Assembly: GCF_004217335.1 (NCBI RefSeq)
Contig: NZ_SHMP01000004.1
Location: forward strand, 806,001-870,000
Length of the DNA stretch: 64,000 bases
Origin: Natrinema hispanicum
GTDB taxonomy: Archaea > Halobacteriota > Halobacteria > Halobacteriales > Natrialbaceae
Reading direction: 5' to 3'
In this document: one piece after another, positions 46,469 to 55,453 of the stretch
Layout of the letters: each line of letters opens with the position of its first letter
How positions within the stretch are numbered: position 1 is the stretch's first letter
The notes under the pieces: model-generated
Told to the model about the DNA's origin: nothing
The model's database searches: none
Seen by the model: the letters and a program-made list of their open reading frames with translations, nothing else
Program-made: the position numbers and the translations under genes

Positions 46469-47405
46469 GCGACGTCAGGCGGTCCTGAACGTCGACGCTG
46501 ACCTCGCGATCGCGGTCCGACTCCGCCTCGAGCGTCGGCTGTCTGGTCGTTTCGTCGCGGGCCTCGAGTTCGATCCACGGCACCCGCCGGACGCTCGAGA
46601 CGGGTTTGTCGGGATGGCCCCAGATGCCGAGTTCGCCCATCGCGTTGCCGTGGTCGGAACTCACGATCAGCGTGCCGTCGACGTTGCGTCGAAGCGTCGC
46701 CACCGATTCCAGTCCGATTCGCAGGTTGTCGGCGTAGGCCGCCCACACCTCGTCGCTGTCCAGTTCACCGCGTCGCACCCGGCCCCAGGCGTCGAGACCG
46801 GCCTCGTCCGGATCCACGACTGACCCCGGCGACCCCCAGTGTGCCGGGCGATAGCCCGCGTGAAGGTCCGGCCGCTCGAGAAACGGGACGTGTGGCTGCA
46901 TGTAGTGGACGATGACACGGTCGAACTCCCCGGAGCGACAGACGCGGATCGCACGGTCGGTAAGCGGTTCGGGCCGGATCGTGCCGGCGTCGTCGTCCCA
47001 GGCATATCGCCACACCTCGTCGAGCAGTCCGAGCGGGTGACCGTCGCCGAGGACCGCCGCAGAGAACGGATTCCCCGTCACGTACGCCGTCCGCTCGAGG
47101 GTCGCCGCGTGCGCTGGCGTGAACGTCCGGCGCATCCACTCTTTCGACGACCCTGCGATCGAGTCGATCGCCCCCGCCTCGACGTCGGCCGGCGAGGGGA
47201 GCCAGTCGTATTCGGTGGCGACCTCGGCCATCAGGTCGACCCGGCAGGCGTCCAGCAGAACGAGGATGTCCCACTCACGGTCGAAGACGGTCCGATCGGC
47301 GAACGCACCCATCCATACCTGTCGACCGACCCACTCGTAGACGACCTCGAGCGACCGACGAACGCCACGGTCGGGCACGTTTCGGATGAATCGGCTGATT
47401 CCCAT
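46452..47405 (-). CDS. Alkaline-phosphatase-superfamily (sulfatase-like) protein
   Basis: The 317-residue protein begins with a basic amphipathic helix (FIRNVPDRGVRRSLEVVYEW), then DILVLLDACRVDLMAEV for the first metal site, IAGSSKEWMRRTF at the nucleophile position, VHYMQPHVPFL and VSSDHGNAMGELGIWGHPDKP. Metal residues are present, the formylglycine motif is not. It ends LTSLGYTE. It is placed between two glycosyltransferase genes and probably modifies their product, but the leaving group is unknown. Confidence 0.77.
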   Translation of the reverse strand: MGISRFIRNVPDRGVRRSLEVVYEWVGRQVWMGAFADRTVFDREWDILVLLDACRVDLMAEVATEYDWLPSPADVEAGAIDSIAGSSKEWMRRTFTPAHAATLERTAYVTGNPFSAAVLGDGHPLGLLDEVWRYAWDDDAGTIRPEPLTDRAIRVCRSGEFDRVIVHYMQPHVPFLERPDLHAGYRPAHWGSPGSVVDPDEAGLDAWGRVRRGELDSDEVWAAYADNLRIGLESVATLRRNVDGTLIVSSDHGNAMGELGIWGHPDKPVSSVRRVPWIELEARDETTRQPTLEAESDRDREVSVDVQDRLTSLGYTE

Positions 47406-47451
47406 CAGTTGACCACCGCCCTCGAGTACGACATGCGGATTCGATGCTCAC

Positions 47452-48870
47452 TCATGCGTATCCCAGATCCTCGAGTTGTTGCATCACCGCGTCGTCGAGT
47501 TCGCCGTCTTCCTCGACGTCCTCGCGGCGCTCGAGTGAGCCGACGAGAGCGCACAGTCGCGCCTGCGGGTCCTCGTAAGGCGTGTCGCCCCACTCCACGA
47601 ATCTATCGAACGTTTCATAGCCGAAGTACTCGCCGAGCGCGACTCCCTCGAGCCACCGAGTTCGGTATGCGACATCCTCGAACCCTTTCCGGCGCATCGC
47701 GTCGAGGTGTCGGTCGGGGAGGCCGTGATACTCGACGAGGGTTTCGCCCTCGCGGAACCCGCCGGATGTGCGCTCGCCGTGGTCCGCATTATCGGCATCG
47801 TCGCGCTCGACAGCGATCTCGGCGTCGCGTTCCGAGAGCGCAGTGAGGTCGCGGCCTCGAGTAGCGAGGTCTGACTCGAGGCCGGCCCCGGCGAGAACCG
47901 TCTCGTGGACGTCCATGAGATTCACCGATCGGTCATCGGTTGTGATTCCCTCGACGGGCCCGTCACGTGCGTCGTAGATCGATAGCGGTACCCGGGCGAG
48001 TTCGGGATAGATGCCCGAGAGATGCTCCCAGCCGCCGTGTTCACCGAGGAGTTCGCCGTGGTCGCTGACCGTGATAATCAGGTCAAAGGAGTCGCGCAGT
48101 GCCGCGAAGATCCGCTCGTGCATATGGGAGAGATAGCGGACGCTGTCGTCGTAGGCCCGTTCGATATCCGCGGGGTCGTCTTTGGGCTCGCCAAGTGAGG
48201 CGGCCAGTCCCTCGATATCGACGTCGACGGTCTTCCACTCCGGGGGAGGATCGTACGGCGAGTGGGCCTCCATCAGGTTCATAAACAGGAACTCGTCGTC
48301 GCCGAACGCCGTCTCGCGGGCGAGCTCGAGCGCCGTGCTCGCACCGTCGTCGACGACCGCTGTATGGCGACCGAAGCGAGTGTCGCGCAGTTTCAATTTT
48401 GCGCCGTGTTTCAGCGACGGAAGCGTTCGGCTGTCCCCGAGAACCACTTCTTTGAGAGCGCGCGCGTACCGCTCGGGGCCGCTGTCGCGCGTCTGGGCGA
48501 TGAATCCATCCCAGTCGAAGAGGTCATCGCCGTGATGTTTGAGCCGCCAGCTCTTTTCGAACTGCTCGAAGCCGCGATCGGCGTCGAACACCGGCGAAAT
48601 GTTGGGATTCGCGCTAAATGCCCGGGTCGTGTAGCCGGCATCCTGCAGCCGTTCGGCGAGCAGCGGTTCAGGGCAGTCGAACGTCTGTGCGCCGGCGTAG
48701 ATGCCGGCCTCGCTTGCGTACCGTCCCGTAAACAGTGATGCGTGGGCGGGGACCGTCCAGTGGCTGGTACTCCAGGCGTACTCGAATCGCCGGCCGGGCA
48801 GCCAGTCGAAGTGCTCCTCGAAGGCGTCGTATCGCAGCGTATCGAGGACGATGAGTGCAACGTTCGTCAT
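47452..48870 (-). CDS. Alkaline-phosphatase-superfamily (sulfatase-fold) protein
   Basis: The 472-residue protein is the longest of the five: NVALIVLDTLRYDAF, TSHWTVPAHASLFTGRYASEAG, MNLMEAHSPYDPPP, ITVSDHGELLGEHGGWEHLSGIYPELARVPLSIY. The nucleophile slot reads TVPAHASLFTG, which aligns with C/S-x-P-x-R...LTG of sulfatases but with Thr and His instead. That matches phospho-transfer enzymes better than sulfatases. It starts at ATG 48870, as the upstream in-frame codons do not fit. It ends LEDLGYA. A 100-residue C-terminal region has no close match that I know. Confidence 0.8.
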   Translation of the reverse strand: MTNVALIVLDTLRYDAFEEHFDWLPGRRFEYAWSTSHWTVPAHASLFTGRYASEAGIYAGAQTFDCPEPLLAERLQDAGYTTRAFSANPNISPVFDADRGFEQFEKSWRLKHHGDDLFDWDGFIAQTRDSGPERYARALKEVVLGDSRTLPSLKHGAKLKLRDTRFGRHTAVVDDGASTALELARETAFGDDEFLFMNLMEAHSPYDPPPEWKTVDVDIEGLAASLGEPKDDPADIERAYDDSVRYLSHMHERIFAALRDSFDLIITVSDHGELLGEHGGWEHLSGIYPELARVPLSIYDARDGPVEGITTDDRSVNLMDVHETVLAGAGLESDLATRGRDLTALSERDAEIAVERDDADNADHGERTSGGFREGETLVEYHGLPDRHLDAMRRKGFEDVAYRTRWLEGVALGEYFGYETFDRFVEWGDTPYEDPQARLCALVGSLERREDVEEDGELDDAVMQQLEDLGYA

Positions 48871-48886
48871 GAATTCGTATGGAGGG

Positions 48887-49606
48887 TTATCTGTTGGATC
48901 GAATCGCGTTCGGCAGGCCATACCGGACCGTGTCGACGAGGTTCCAGACCCCCTTTCGCCACAGCCAGTCGTTTACCCGCCCCGTGAGCGTGTCGGGGAC
49001 CAGAACCGTCTCGTAGCGGTCGGGATACTCCTGTTTCAGGCGGGCCTCGAGCGTCTCGTCGAGCGTCGCCCGCGGCGGGTCAGGGTGGTGCATCCTGACC
49101 TCGTCGTGATACGCACAGTGACCGTCGGCGTCGCGTTCCATCCGCCAGCCAAATTCGGTGTCATCGCGCCAGCCGGCGAACGTCGATCGAAAGCCACCGA
49201 CGCTAAGCGCCGTATCACGATCGAACGCGAGGTTACAGCCGACGTACCGGCGCTCCCCGTCGTAGGTCCGCCCGCCGAAGACGGCCCCCTCGAGACAGAC
49301 GAGTTCCGGATCGCGATCGAACGCGGCCAGAATCTTCGAGAGCCAGTCTCGAGGCGGCAGACAGTCGTCGTCGGTCAGTGCGACGAGTTCGCCGCGGGCA
49401 GCACGAATTCCTTCGTTTCGTGCCTCACAGATGTCGAGTGTCGCATCGTCGACGACGATCACTTCGTATGCGTCGGCCGTCTGCTCGCGGAGGGACTCGA
49501 CGACGGCGTCGTGGCTGTTCGAGGGAATCGTCGGGATGACTACGGAGATGTCCGGATCCGGATGGTCGATCGGCCAGAGAGGGGAGTCAACCGTCGTGTT
49601 CGTCAC
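48887..49606 (-). CDS. Family 2 glycosyltransferase
   Basis: The 239-residue enzyme has ISVVIPTIPSNSHDAVVESL, YEVIVVDDATLDICEARNEGIRAARGELVALTDDDCLPP with the D-D-D metal site, LEGAVFGG and AFDRDTALSVGGFRSTFAGWRDDTEFGWRM. It should add one sugar in the cytosol. It overlaps the next glycosyltransferase by 4 nt (49603-49606), so they are coupled. The C-terminus is basic (WLWRKGVWNLVDTVRYGLPNAIRSNR) and may lie on the membrane. Confidence 0.87.
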   Translation of the reverse strand: MTNTTVDSPLWPIDHPDPDISVVIPTIPSNSHDAVVESLREQTADAYEVIVVDDATLDICEARNEGIRAARGELVALTDDDCLPPRDWLSKILAAFDRDPELVCLEGAVFGGRTYDGERRYVGCNLAFDRDTALSVGGFRSTFAGWRDDTEFGWRMERDADGHCAYHDEVRMHHPDPPRATLDETLEARLKQEYPDRYETVLVPDTLTGRVNDWLWRKGVWNLVDTVRYGLPNAIRSNR

Positions 49607-50832
49607 TCGTCGGTCACCCCCTCGAGCGACGGGTCACGGTCCTCATCGAGGGCGCGGATCGCCTCGGTGGGGCGGCGTCGCTGGCTCGGTCCGAGCCGCT
49701 CCAGTTCGTCGGTGCTGGGGCCTATGTCAGCGGCCGCCGTCTCCGCGACGACCGCGCGTAGGTCTTCCGCGAAGCGGTCGTACTCGTAGCGTCTGGCGGC
49801 CTGGCGAATCTCGACAGGGTCGAAGTCGTCGGGGTCGAACTGCCGTACCGTCTCCCGGATCGACGAGACGGTCGGCTCGAAACACAGCCCCGTCCGCCCA
49901 CCTTGGACCTGATACCGCGTGAACCCCTCGTCGACGCCGAGTAAGGGTTTGCCGGCCATCATCGTCTCTGCGCCGACGAGGCCGAAGTCCTCCTGTTTCG
50001 GCGCGTAGACGACGGCAGTGGCCCGTGCGACCAGCGACTCGATGTCGTCGACGTAGCCCCGGACTTCGATGTTGTCGTGCTTTGTGGCGAACGCCTCAAG
50101 TCGCTCGCGTTGCTGGCCATCGCCAGCGATCACGAGCCGTTCGTCTAGTCCCGCAAAGGCCGTCGCGATCAGGCCGATCCGCTTTTCGGGGGCGAGTCGC
50201 GACCAGGTGACGAAGTAGCCGTCGTCGCCGTCGTTGCGCCAGTCGCCGGTGACTGGTGGGTAGACGACCGTCGCGTCCCGATCGTAGTACCGCCGGATTC
50301 GGTCCCGAACCAGTTCGCTATTCGCGACGAACTGATCGACGTAGTCGTTGGCTTCCTTGTCGAGCGCCCGCCACCCCTTTGCGTAGGCCTTGACCCCGGC
50401 CTCGACGATCGGTTTGCGAAACGACGAGAGCCGGTCCCGATAGAGGTCATAGAGCCACCGCGGCGGACTATGTGGATAGTGGACGATCCGCTGGCCGACT
50501 TCGGGGACGTAGGATTTCGACAGCGGCGCGCTCTCGACGATCACGTCGTACTCGGCAAGCGCCGGATGCGCGTCGGTCATGTCGAGCGCCACGTTGAGCG
50601 TCTCGAGGGGGTTCATCCCCTCGTTTTGCCACTCGAGAAACGGCTGCCACGGCAGCGAGGTGTACTTTTCCTGCCGGAACGGGACCACGGTGACGTCGGT
50701 GGGAATGTCGGTTCCTGCGGCGACGTAGGCCGTGTAGATCGGCGCGTCGAGGACGCGTGCCGCCTCGATGGCGAACTCCTCACCGCCCCCGATACCGGGG
50801 AAGCGATCGTGGAGGATCGCGACGTCGGTCAC
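49603..50832 (-). CDS. Family 4 (GT-B) glycosyltransferase
   Basis: The 409-residue enzyme begins TDVAILHDRFPGIGGGEEFAIEAA and has the C-terminal donor site VTWSRLAPEKRIGLIATAF, LVIAGDGQQRERLEAF, YAPKQEDFGLVGAETMMAGKPLLGVDEGF with the E-x7-E pattern. It should use a nucleotide sugar. I start at GTG 50832: the frame is open upstream, but that part lies inside the next gene, and GTG overlaps its stop by 4 nt (GTGA). A coiled segment (AKGWRALDKEANDYVDQF) is in the N-terminal half. Confidence 0.88.
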   Translation of the reverse strand: MTDVAILHDRFPGIGGGEEFAIEAARVLDAPIYTAYVAAGTDIPTDVTVVPFRQEKYTSLPWQPFLEWQNEGMNPLETLNVALDMTDAHPALAEYDVIVESAPLSKSYVPEVGQRIVHYPHSPPRWLYDLYRDRLSSFRKPIVEAGVKAYAKGWRALDKEANDYVDQFVANSELVRDRIRRYYDRDATVVYPPVTGDWRNDGDDGYFVTWSRLAPEKRIGLIATAFAGLDERLVIAGDGQQRERLEAFATKHDNIEVRGYVDDIESLVARATAVVYAPKQEDFGLVGAETMMAGKPLLGVDEGFTRYQVQGGRTGLCFEPTVSSIRETVRQFDPDDFDPVEIRQAARRYEYDRFAEDLRAVVAETAAADIGPSTDELERLGPSQRRRPTEAIRALDEDRDPSLEGVTDE

Positions 50833-51992
50833 TGTAACACCTCCCGGAGTTCCTCGTCGGGCGTCCAGGTACCATCGTGGGTTTCGGTGTCGCCGTCCGC
50901 GTGAGCGCGCAGGAGGGTAACGCTCGCACGAAACAGCGAGATCTGGGTGTCGAACAGCGAATAGAGCGGCTGGAGCGGCCCGAGCGCATCGCGAGAACCA
51001 AGCGCGGTAAAGGCGAGGACGCCGGCCGGCGTCGCCAATCCGAGCGGGCCCAAAATAGCCAGCGACCCGACCGTGGCTAGCGCGAGTCCGGACGCGACGA
51101 GCCACGGCGAGACGACCATGAACCACCAGTTGAAGGGGAGGACAACCCGGCCGTAGGCTCCGTGGCGACCGAGGGCGTCACGCTGTCGCCAGAGGAGTCG
51201 CAACAGCCCCATCGCGCGCCGGTCTTTCTGCTCGCGGCGCTTGCCGAACGACGAGTGGGCGGCTTCCTTGTAATGGATAGCCGGATCGAAGACGACCCGA
51301 CCGCCGTTGCGTCGAATCTTGAGCGCGAGTTCGGTGTCGTCGGCGATCGAGTCCTCGTCGATCGGGACGATCGCATCGCGTTCGAACGCCGAGAACGGCC
51401 CGTGGAAGATCAGCGTCGAGTCGATGTGTGACTCGAGCACCTGAATCATCGTCTGGATGTCCCGGTAGCCTCGTTCGACCTCGCTGTCGCCGAGGACCTC
51501 GGCGTTGCGGCCAGTCACCGCCGCGACCTCGGGGTCGGCGAGGTTCGCCACGGCCCGCCGGACGGCATCGGGTGCGATCCGGGAGTCACAGTCGGTCTTG
51601 ATGACGACCTCGTTTGCCGCAGCCGCGTAAGCCTCGTTCAGCGCGACTGCAAGCCCCCGGCGCTCGTCTTCGCGGATGAGCGTCAGCTGCGGTTCGTCCC
51701 GGCCGGCGAAGAACGTCTCGACCAGATCGGCCGTCCCGTCGTCGCTCGAGTCGACGACGACGATCTCAACCTTCGACATCGGGTAGTCGAGTTCGACCAG
51801 TTCCTCGAGTTTCGACTCGACGATGGCGGCCTCGTTGTAGGTCGGCAGGACGACGCTCACCGACGGCTCTCGCGGCCACGTGTTGGCGGGCGTCCCCGAC
51901 GGCCGTCGGAGGTAGTAGACGCCGAGATAGATCAAATACGGAAGTCCAGTCAGTGCGACCAGCCCGAACAACGCCTCGAGGAACCGCTTCAT
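50829..51992 (-). CDS. Membrane-bound family 2 glycosyltransferase
   Basis: The 387-residue protein has one N-terminal helix (FLEALFGLVALTGLPYLIYLG), a GT2 domain (VSVVLPTYNEAAIVESKL, VVVDSSDDGTADLVE, VVIKTDCDSRIAPDAV, IVPIDEDSIADDTEL) and two or three C-terminal helices, so it works at the membrane and may start the lipid-linked chain. It is the first gene of the minus-strand glycan run. ATG 51992 is likely; ATG 52007 would add five residues. Confidence 0.86.
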   Translation of the reverse strand: MKRFLEALFGLVALTGLPYLIYLGVYYLRRPSGTPANTWPREPSVSVVLPTYNEAAIVESKLEELVELDYPMSKVEIVVVDSSDDGTADLVETFFAGRDEPQLTLIREDERRGLAVALNEAYAAAANEVVIKTDCDSRIAPDAVRRAVANLADPEVAAVTGRNAEVLGDSEVERGYRDIQTMIQVLESHIDSTLIFHGPFSAFERDAIVPIDEDSIADDTELALKIRRNGGRVVFDPAIHYKEAAHSSFGKRREQKDRRAMGLLRLLWRQRDALGRHGAYGRVVLPFNWWFMVVSPWLVASGLALATVGSLAILGPLGLATPAGVLAFTALGSRDALGPLQPLYSLFDTQISLFRASVTLLRAHADGDTETHDGTWTPDEELREVLQ

Positions 51993-52007
51993 GCAGGTCT
52001 GTCGCAA

Positions 52008-52331
52008 CGCTCAACGGGTCGCGACAAAGCACGATGGCTTGCATTGTGCAAGGGAGGTGTCTCTCCCGATTATGACACCCTGTGTCTGGAAAACACACAG
52101 CTGATACTGCCGGACAAAACGGCTCAGACATCGATCGCACTCGAGACGCTGTCGCCGACGGCGACAGCCGTCGAGACGCGATCGAGTATTCACTGACTTT
52201 TGTCCGGTAGTATGAACGTTCAGATGTCGAGATCGCCGTACCGGGCAGAACCGTCACGGAACCGTCTGGTTTCAGGTCATTCAGGCCGAAGACGGACGTT
52301 CGTTAATAGTGGTCCTGTGGTATCACTACCC
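52008..52331. other. Gene-free region before the AI-2E-type permease gene
   Basis: About 324 nt. It has the promoters of the divergent glycan run and of the permease (TATA-like GTTAATAG at 52301-52308) and one full family I palindrome at 52104-52213. Short GTGTCT/ACACAC pairs are seen at 52050-52100. Confidence 0.5.
52104..52213. repeat. Palindromic intergenic repeat, family I, copy 1
   Basis: A 110-bp unit with ends ATACTGCCGGACAAAA and TTTTGTCCGGTAGTAT (one mismatch in 16) and an inner GTCGCC/GGCGAC hairpin tip. The whole unit can fold back on itself. No flanking duplication is evident. Confidence 0.75.
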
Positions 52332-53531
52332 ATGGACGAAACTGCGTCATCAGTCCGTAACGTCCGCGTTTGGGCAGCACAGGGCCATCTCGGCTGGTGG
52401 GTGCTGGGAGCCGTGTTGCTGGCCGTGCTGGGACTCGTCGTGAACCAGTACCTCCCGTGGCTCGTCTTTGGGCTGTTCATCTACTACGTCGCACGGCCGA
52501 TCACCCGGCGACTCGAGCAGCGGATCGCCTCGCCGACGCTCGTCGCCGCACTGACGCTGCTGCTGATCGTCGTTCCGATCGTCGTGATGATCGGCGCGGT
52601 GTTGCTTGTCGCGCTCGGGCAACTAGTGACGACGGTCGCGGACCTCCCGGTCGATAGAATCCTCGCGCAGCTCCCGGTTCAGGTCTCGGAGCTTCCGAAC
52701 ACGCCCTCGGAGGTGTACGACACGACGGTCGTACTGGTTCAGGATCCGTCGATTCAAACCCTGATCGGCTCCGTCGGACAGGCTATCGGGGCTGTCGGTG
52801 CAGTGCTATTCAATATGTTTATCTCGCTGCTGATCGCGTTCTTCCTGCTTATCAGCGACCGCAACATCGCCACCTGGTTCGAATCGAACGTGTTTGGCGA
52901 GGAGAGCCTGGCAACGGACTATCTCTCGGCCGTCGATCGTGGGCTGAGTTCGGTCTACTTCGGCTACACGATGACGATCTTCGCGGTGATCATCCTCTCG
53001 GCGATCATCTACTCGGTGTTCAATTTCTTTGCGCCCGCCGACCTGGCGATTCCCTCAGCGGTGCTGTTCGCCGTCGTCACCGGCCTCTTCACGCTCGTTC
53101 CGCTCGTGGGACGGTCGATCGTCTACTTTGCGATCGCTGGAGTCCTTGCTGCGCAGGCAGCGTTGAGTGATCCACGCCTCCTCTGGTTCCCGCTGGTCTT
53201 CCTCGCGGTCATGATCGTCGCATTCGACAACCTCGTCCGGACGTACATCCGGCCGTACCTCTCCGGGCGAATGCTCAACACCGGGCTGGTCATGTTCGCG
53301 TACCTGTTCGGCCCGCCGCTGTTCGGCTGGTACGGGATCTTCCTCGGGCCGTTCCTGATGCTGTTCATCGTGATGTTCGTCCGGCTGATCCTCCCGGTTC
53401 TGGCCAATCCTGATCGTGAGCGCGTCGATGTCGAACGAGGGCACACGCTCGACGAGTTTACCGAGCATGTCCCCGAGCGCGAGAAAGCCCCACCGTCGGA
53501 TGTCGATCGGACCGACATCGGATCGGGGTGA
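52332..53531 (+). CDS. AI-2E/PerM-family membrane transporter
   Basis: The 399-residue protein has seven to eight helices and the family pattern GWWVLGAVLLAVLGLVVNQYLPWLVFGLFIYYVARPITRRLEQR, then YFGYTMTIFAVIILSAIIYSVFNF, FTLVPLVGRSIVYF and YLFGPPLFGWYGIFLGPFLML. Members export small molecules or ions; no substrate is clear. ATG 52332 is supported by GTTAATAG about 27 nt upstream. The tail is acidic and cytosolic. Confidence 0.87.
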   Translation: MDETASSVRNVRVWAAQGHLGWWVLGAVLLAVLGLVVNQYLPWLVFGLFIYYVARPITRRLEQRIASPTLVAALTLLLIVVPIVVMIGAVLLVALGQLVTTVADLPVDRILAQLPVQVSELPNTPSEVYDTTVVLVQDPSIQTLIGSVGQAIGAVGAVLFNMFISLLIAFFLLISDRNIATWFESNVFGEESLATDYLSAVDRGLSSVYFGYTMTIFAVIILSAIIYSVFNFFAPADLAIPSAVLFAVVTGLFTLVPLVGRSIVYFAIAGVLAAQAALSDPRLLWFPLVFLAVMIVAFDNLVRTYIRPYLSGRMLNTGLVMFAYLFGPPLFGWYGIFLGPFLMLFIVMFVRLILPVLANPDRERVDVERGHTLDEFTEHVPEREKAPPSDVDRTDIGSG

Positions 53532-53774
53532 GAGCCGTCGGCACAAGAGACACCATTGGTGGCATCCGCTCTCGTAATTCGACCAGCGTTCTCGCTTGAG
53601 ATCCGTCCCCGTTTGCTCCTCGACTGCGAGTTATTCACTTCCTGTCGACCGGTGGCTTTTTTCCACTCGCCTCGAGACGTCTACGTACGCGATCCCCATT
53701 CCGACCACTATCACAATTTCGTTACGCATTCCACATTCGATATACTTTTAGGGAGCTACGGTATAGATGCGTGT

Positions 53775-54482
53775 ATGTCAGTGCTAGCGGAGTCCGCCGT
53801 CGGGCACGACGAACTCGCCGTGCTCAAACTGCTCGCACTCGAGGGTGGACTCGAGGGCGACGTCAAAATTTCCTGTTCGCATCTCGCCGATCGCCTCGAC
53901 GCGTCGAGTCAGACCGCCTCCCGTCGGCTTCAGCGCCTCGAGAGCGCCGACTTGCTCGAGCGCGATACCGTCAGCGACGGCCAGTGGGTTGCGGTTACGG
54001 AGACCGGCGAGCGGGCGCTTCACGCCGAGTACGAAGACTACCGGCGTCTCTTCGAGACGGACGCACAGATCGCACTCGAGGGCACCGTCACCAGCGGGAT
54101 GGGCGAGGGTCGCCACTACATCTCGCTGTCGGGGTATCAACGCCAATTCGAGGAACGACTGGGCTACGAGCCGTTTCCCGGCACGTTGAACATTGATCTC
54201 CGTGAGGACAGTGTCCGCCGACGCAGCGCCATGGCCTCGCTCGAGCCCGTCCCCATCGACGGCTGGGAGTCCGAAGAGCGAACCTACGGTCCCGCCGTCT
54301 GTTATCCCGCGACGATCGAAACCGCCGACGGCGAGGTCTACGACACCGCCCACACCATCGCGCCCGAACGCACCCACCACGACGACGACCAACTCGAGGT
54401 GATCGCCCCCGACAAGCTCCGCGAGGAACTCGGACTGGAAGACGGCGATCACGTCACCGTCTCGGTGGGTGATCGCGAATGA
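53775..54482 (+). CDS. ribK: CTP-dependent riboflavin kinase with N-terminal winged-helix domain
   Basis: The 235-residue archaeal enzyme makes FMN from riboflavin using CTP. Residues 1-90 are a winged helix ([26 protein letters not shown]), the rest the kinase with [26 protein letters not shown] and [19 protein letters not shown]. The winged helix could let it control its own operon, as proposed for such fusions. TATA-like ATATACTTTTA lies about 30 nt before ATG 53775, giving a leaderless mRNA. It overlaps ribB by 4 nt. Confidence 0.93.
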   Translation: MSVLAESAVGHDELAVLKLLALEGGLEGDVKISCSHLADRLDASSQTASRRLQRLESADLLERDTVSDGQWVAVTETGERALHAEYEDYRRLFETDAQIALEGTVTSGMGEGRHYISLSGYQRQFEERLGYEPFPGTLNIDLREDSVRRRSAMASLEPVPIDGWESEERTYGPAVCYPATIETADGEVYDTAHTIAPERTHHDDDQLEVIAPDKLREELGLEDGDHVTVSVGDRE

Positions 54483-55201
54483 CGGGCCAAGCCGGTCCAC
54501 GATCGAACGCCGACGGGGCAACAGCAGGGGCGAGTGCCGCTTCGAGCGCGTTCGACCACGCCCTCGAGTCGCTGCGGACGGGCGAGCCGATCCTCGTCCA
54601 CGACGCGGCCGACCGCGAGGGTGAGACGGACCTGATCTATCACGCCGACGCTGTGACGCCCGATGCCGTCGCCCGACTGCGCAACGACGCGGGTGGGCTC
54701 GTCTGCGTTGCACTGGGCCACGACGTCGCGGAAGCCTTCGATCTCCCCTTCTATTCGGAGGCGGTCGATCACCCTGCGACGGCCGACCACGAGCTCGGCT
54801 ACGACGACCGCTCGTCGTTTTCGCTGACGGTCAACCACCGCGATACGTACACCGGCATCACCGACGAGGATCGATCGACGACGATCCAGGCGCTCGGCGA
54901 GGCCGCTGCCACGCCCGAGGCGACGGATTTCGCCGACGAGTTCCGCGTTCCCGGCCACGTTCACCTACTGAAAGGTGCCCCCGACCTGCTCGCCCAGCGT
55001 GAGGGCCACACGGAACTCGCCCTCGCACTCGCTGCGGCCGCCGACCAGTCGCCCGCCATCGTCGTCTGTGAGATGCTCGACGACAACACCGGTGAGGCAC
55101 TCGCCCCTGACGACGCCCGTGCCTACGCCAAGCGCCACGACTTCGCCTACCTCGAGGGCCGAGACGTCCTCGAGCGGCTCGGGAACGCCACGCGACAATA
55201 A
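54479..55201 (+). CDS. ribB: 3,4-dihydroxy-2-butanone 4-phosphate synthase
   Basis: The 240-residue enzyme turns ribulose 5-phosphate into the four-carbon donor for riboflavin. After a 20-residue Ala/Gly tail it shows [41 protein letters not shown], the [26 protein letters not shown] core, [27 protein letters not shown] and [14 protein letters not shown]. It is the second gene of the ribK-ribB operon, ATG overlapping the ribK stop. Both products serve flavin supply, which fits the flavoproteins in this window. Confidence 0.94.
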   Translation: MTGQAGPRSNADGATAGASAASSAFDHALESLRTGEPILVHDAADREGETDLIYHADAVTPDAVARLRNDAGGLVCVALGHDVAEAFDLPFYSEAVDHPATADHELGYDDRSSFSLTVNHRDTYTGITDEDRSTTIQALGEAAATPEATDFADEFRVPGHVHLLKGAPDLLAQREGHTELALALAAAADQSPAIVVCEMLDDNTGEALAPDDARAYAKRHDFAYLEGRDVLERLGNATRQ

Positions 55202-55242
55202 CGCCCGATCGGACGAATCGTCCCGTTAGACGGATTGTTTTC

Positions 55243-55324
55243 ATACGGTCTGCTGTAACGATGTACCGGCGCACCCGCATGACGGGTCGCGGGTGAGCCG
55301 GAAATAACTGACAGGAGTCCGTAT
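55243..55324. repeat. Palindromic intergenic repeat, family II, copy 2
   Basis: An 82-bp unit with ends ATACGGTCTGCTGTAA and CTGACAGGAGTCCGTAT and an inner CACCCGC/GCGGGTG stem. It shares its first 17 bases with the reverse of copy 1. Confidence 0.7.
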
Positions 55325-55392
55325 CACTCGGTCTCGGCACGTCCGCATGGTGAGTCGTGAATGCGCCGGAATTGACTGACAGCAGTCCGTAT
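55321..55392. repeat. Palindromic intergenic repeat, family II, copy 3 (degenerate)
   Basis: Follows copy 2 directly and shares its GTAT end. The right end GACAGCAGTCCGTAT is clear; the left end is only loosely kept. Confidence 0.5.
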
Positions 55393-55453
55393 GCGCTAGC
55401 CTACAGCCGCAAACCGCGAACACTTAGTACGGGGGCTTTCAACAGTTCTAATC

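Noticed and set aside
44358..48870. Naming the large AP-like proteins as sulfatases
   Set aside because: The Cys/Ser-x-Pro-x-Arg motif needed for formylglycine is missing in each of them.
50833..51126. Upstream extension of the family 4 glycosyltransferase
   Set aside because: It overlaps the upstream glycosyltransferase gene, and the GT-B domain begins directly at GTG 50832.
52104..52213. Target-site duplication around family I repeats
   Set aside because: The bases flanking both full copies do not match, so recent transposition cannot be claimed.
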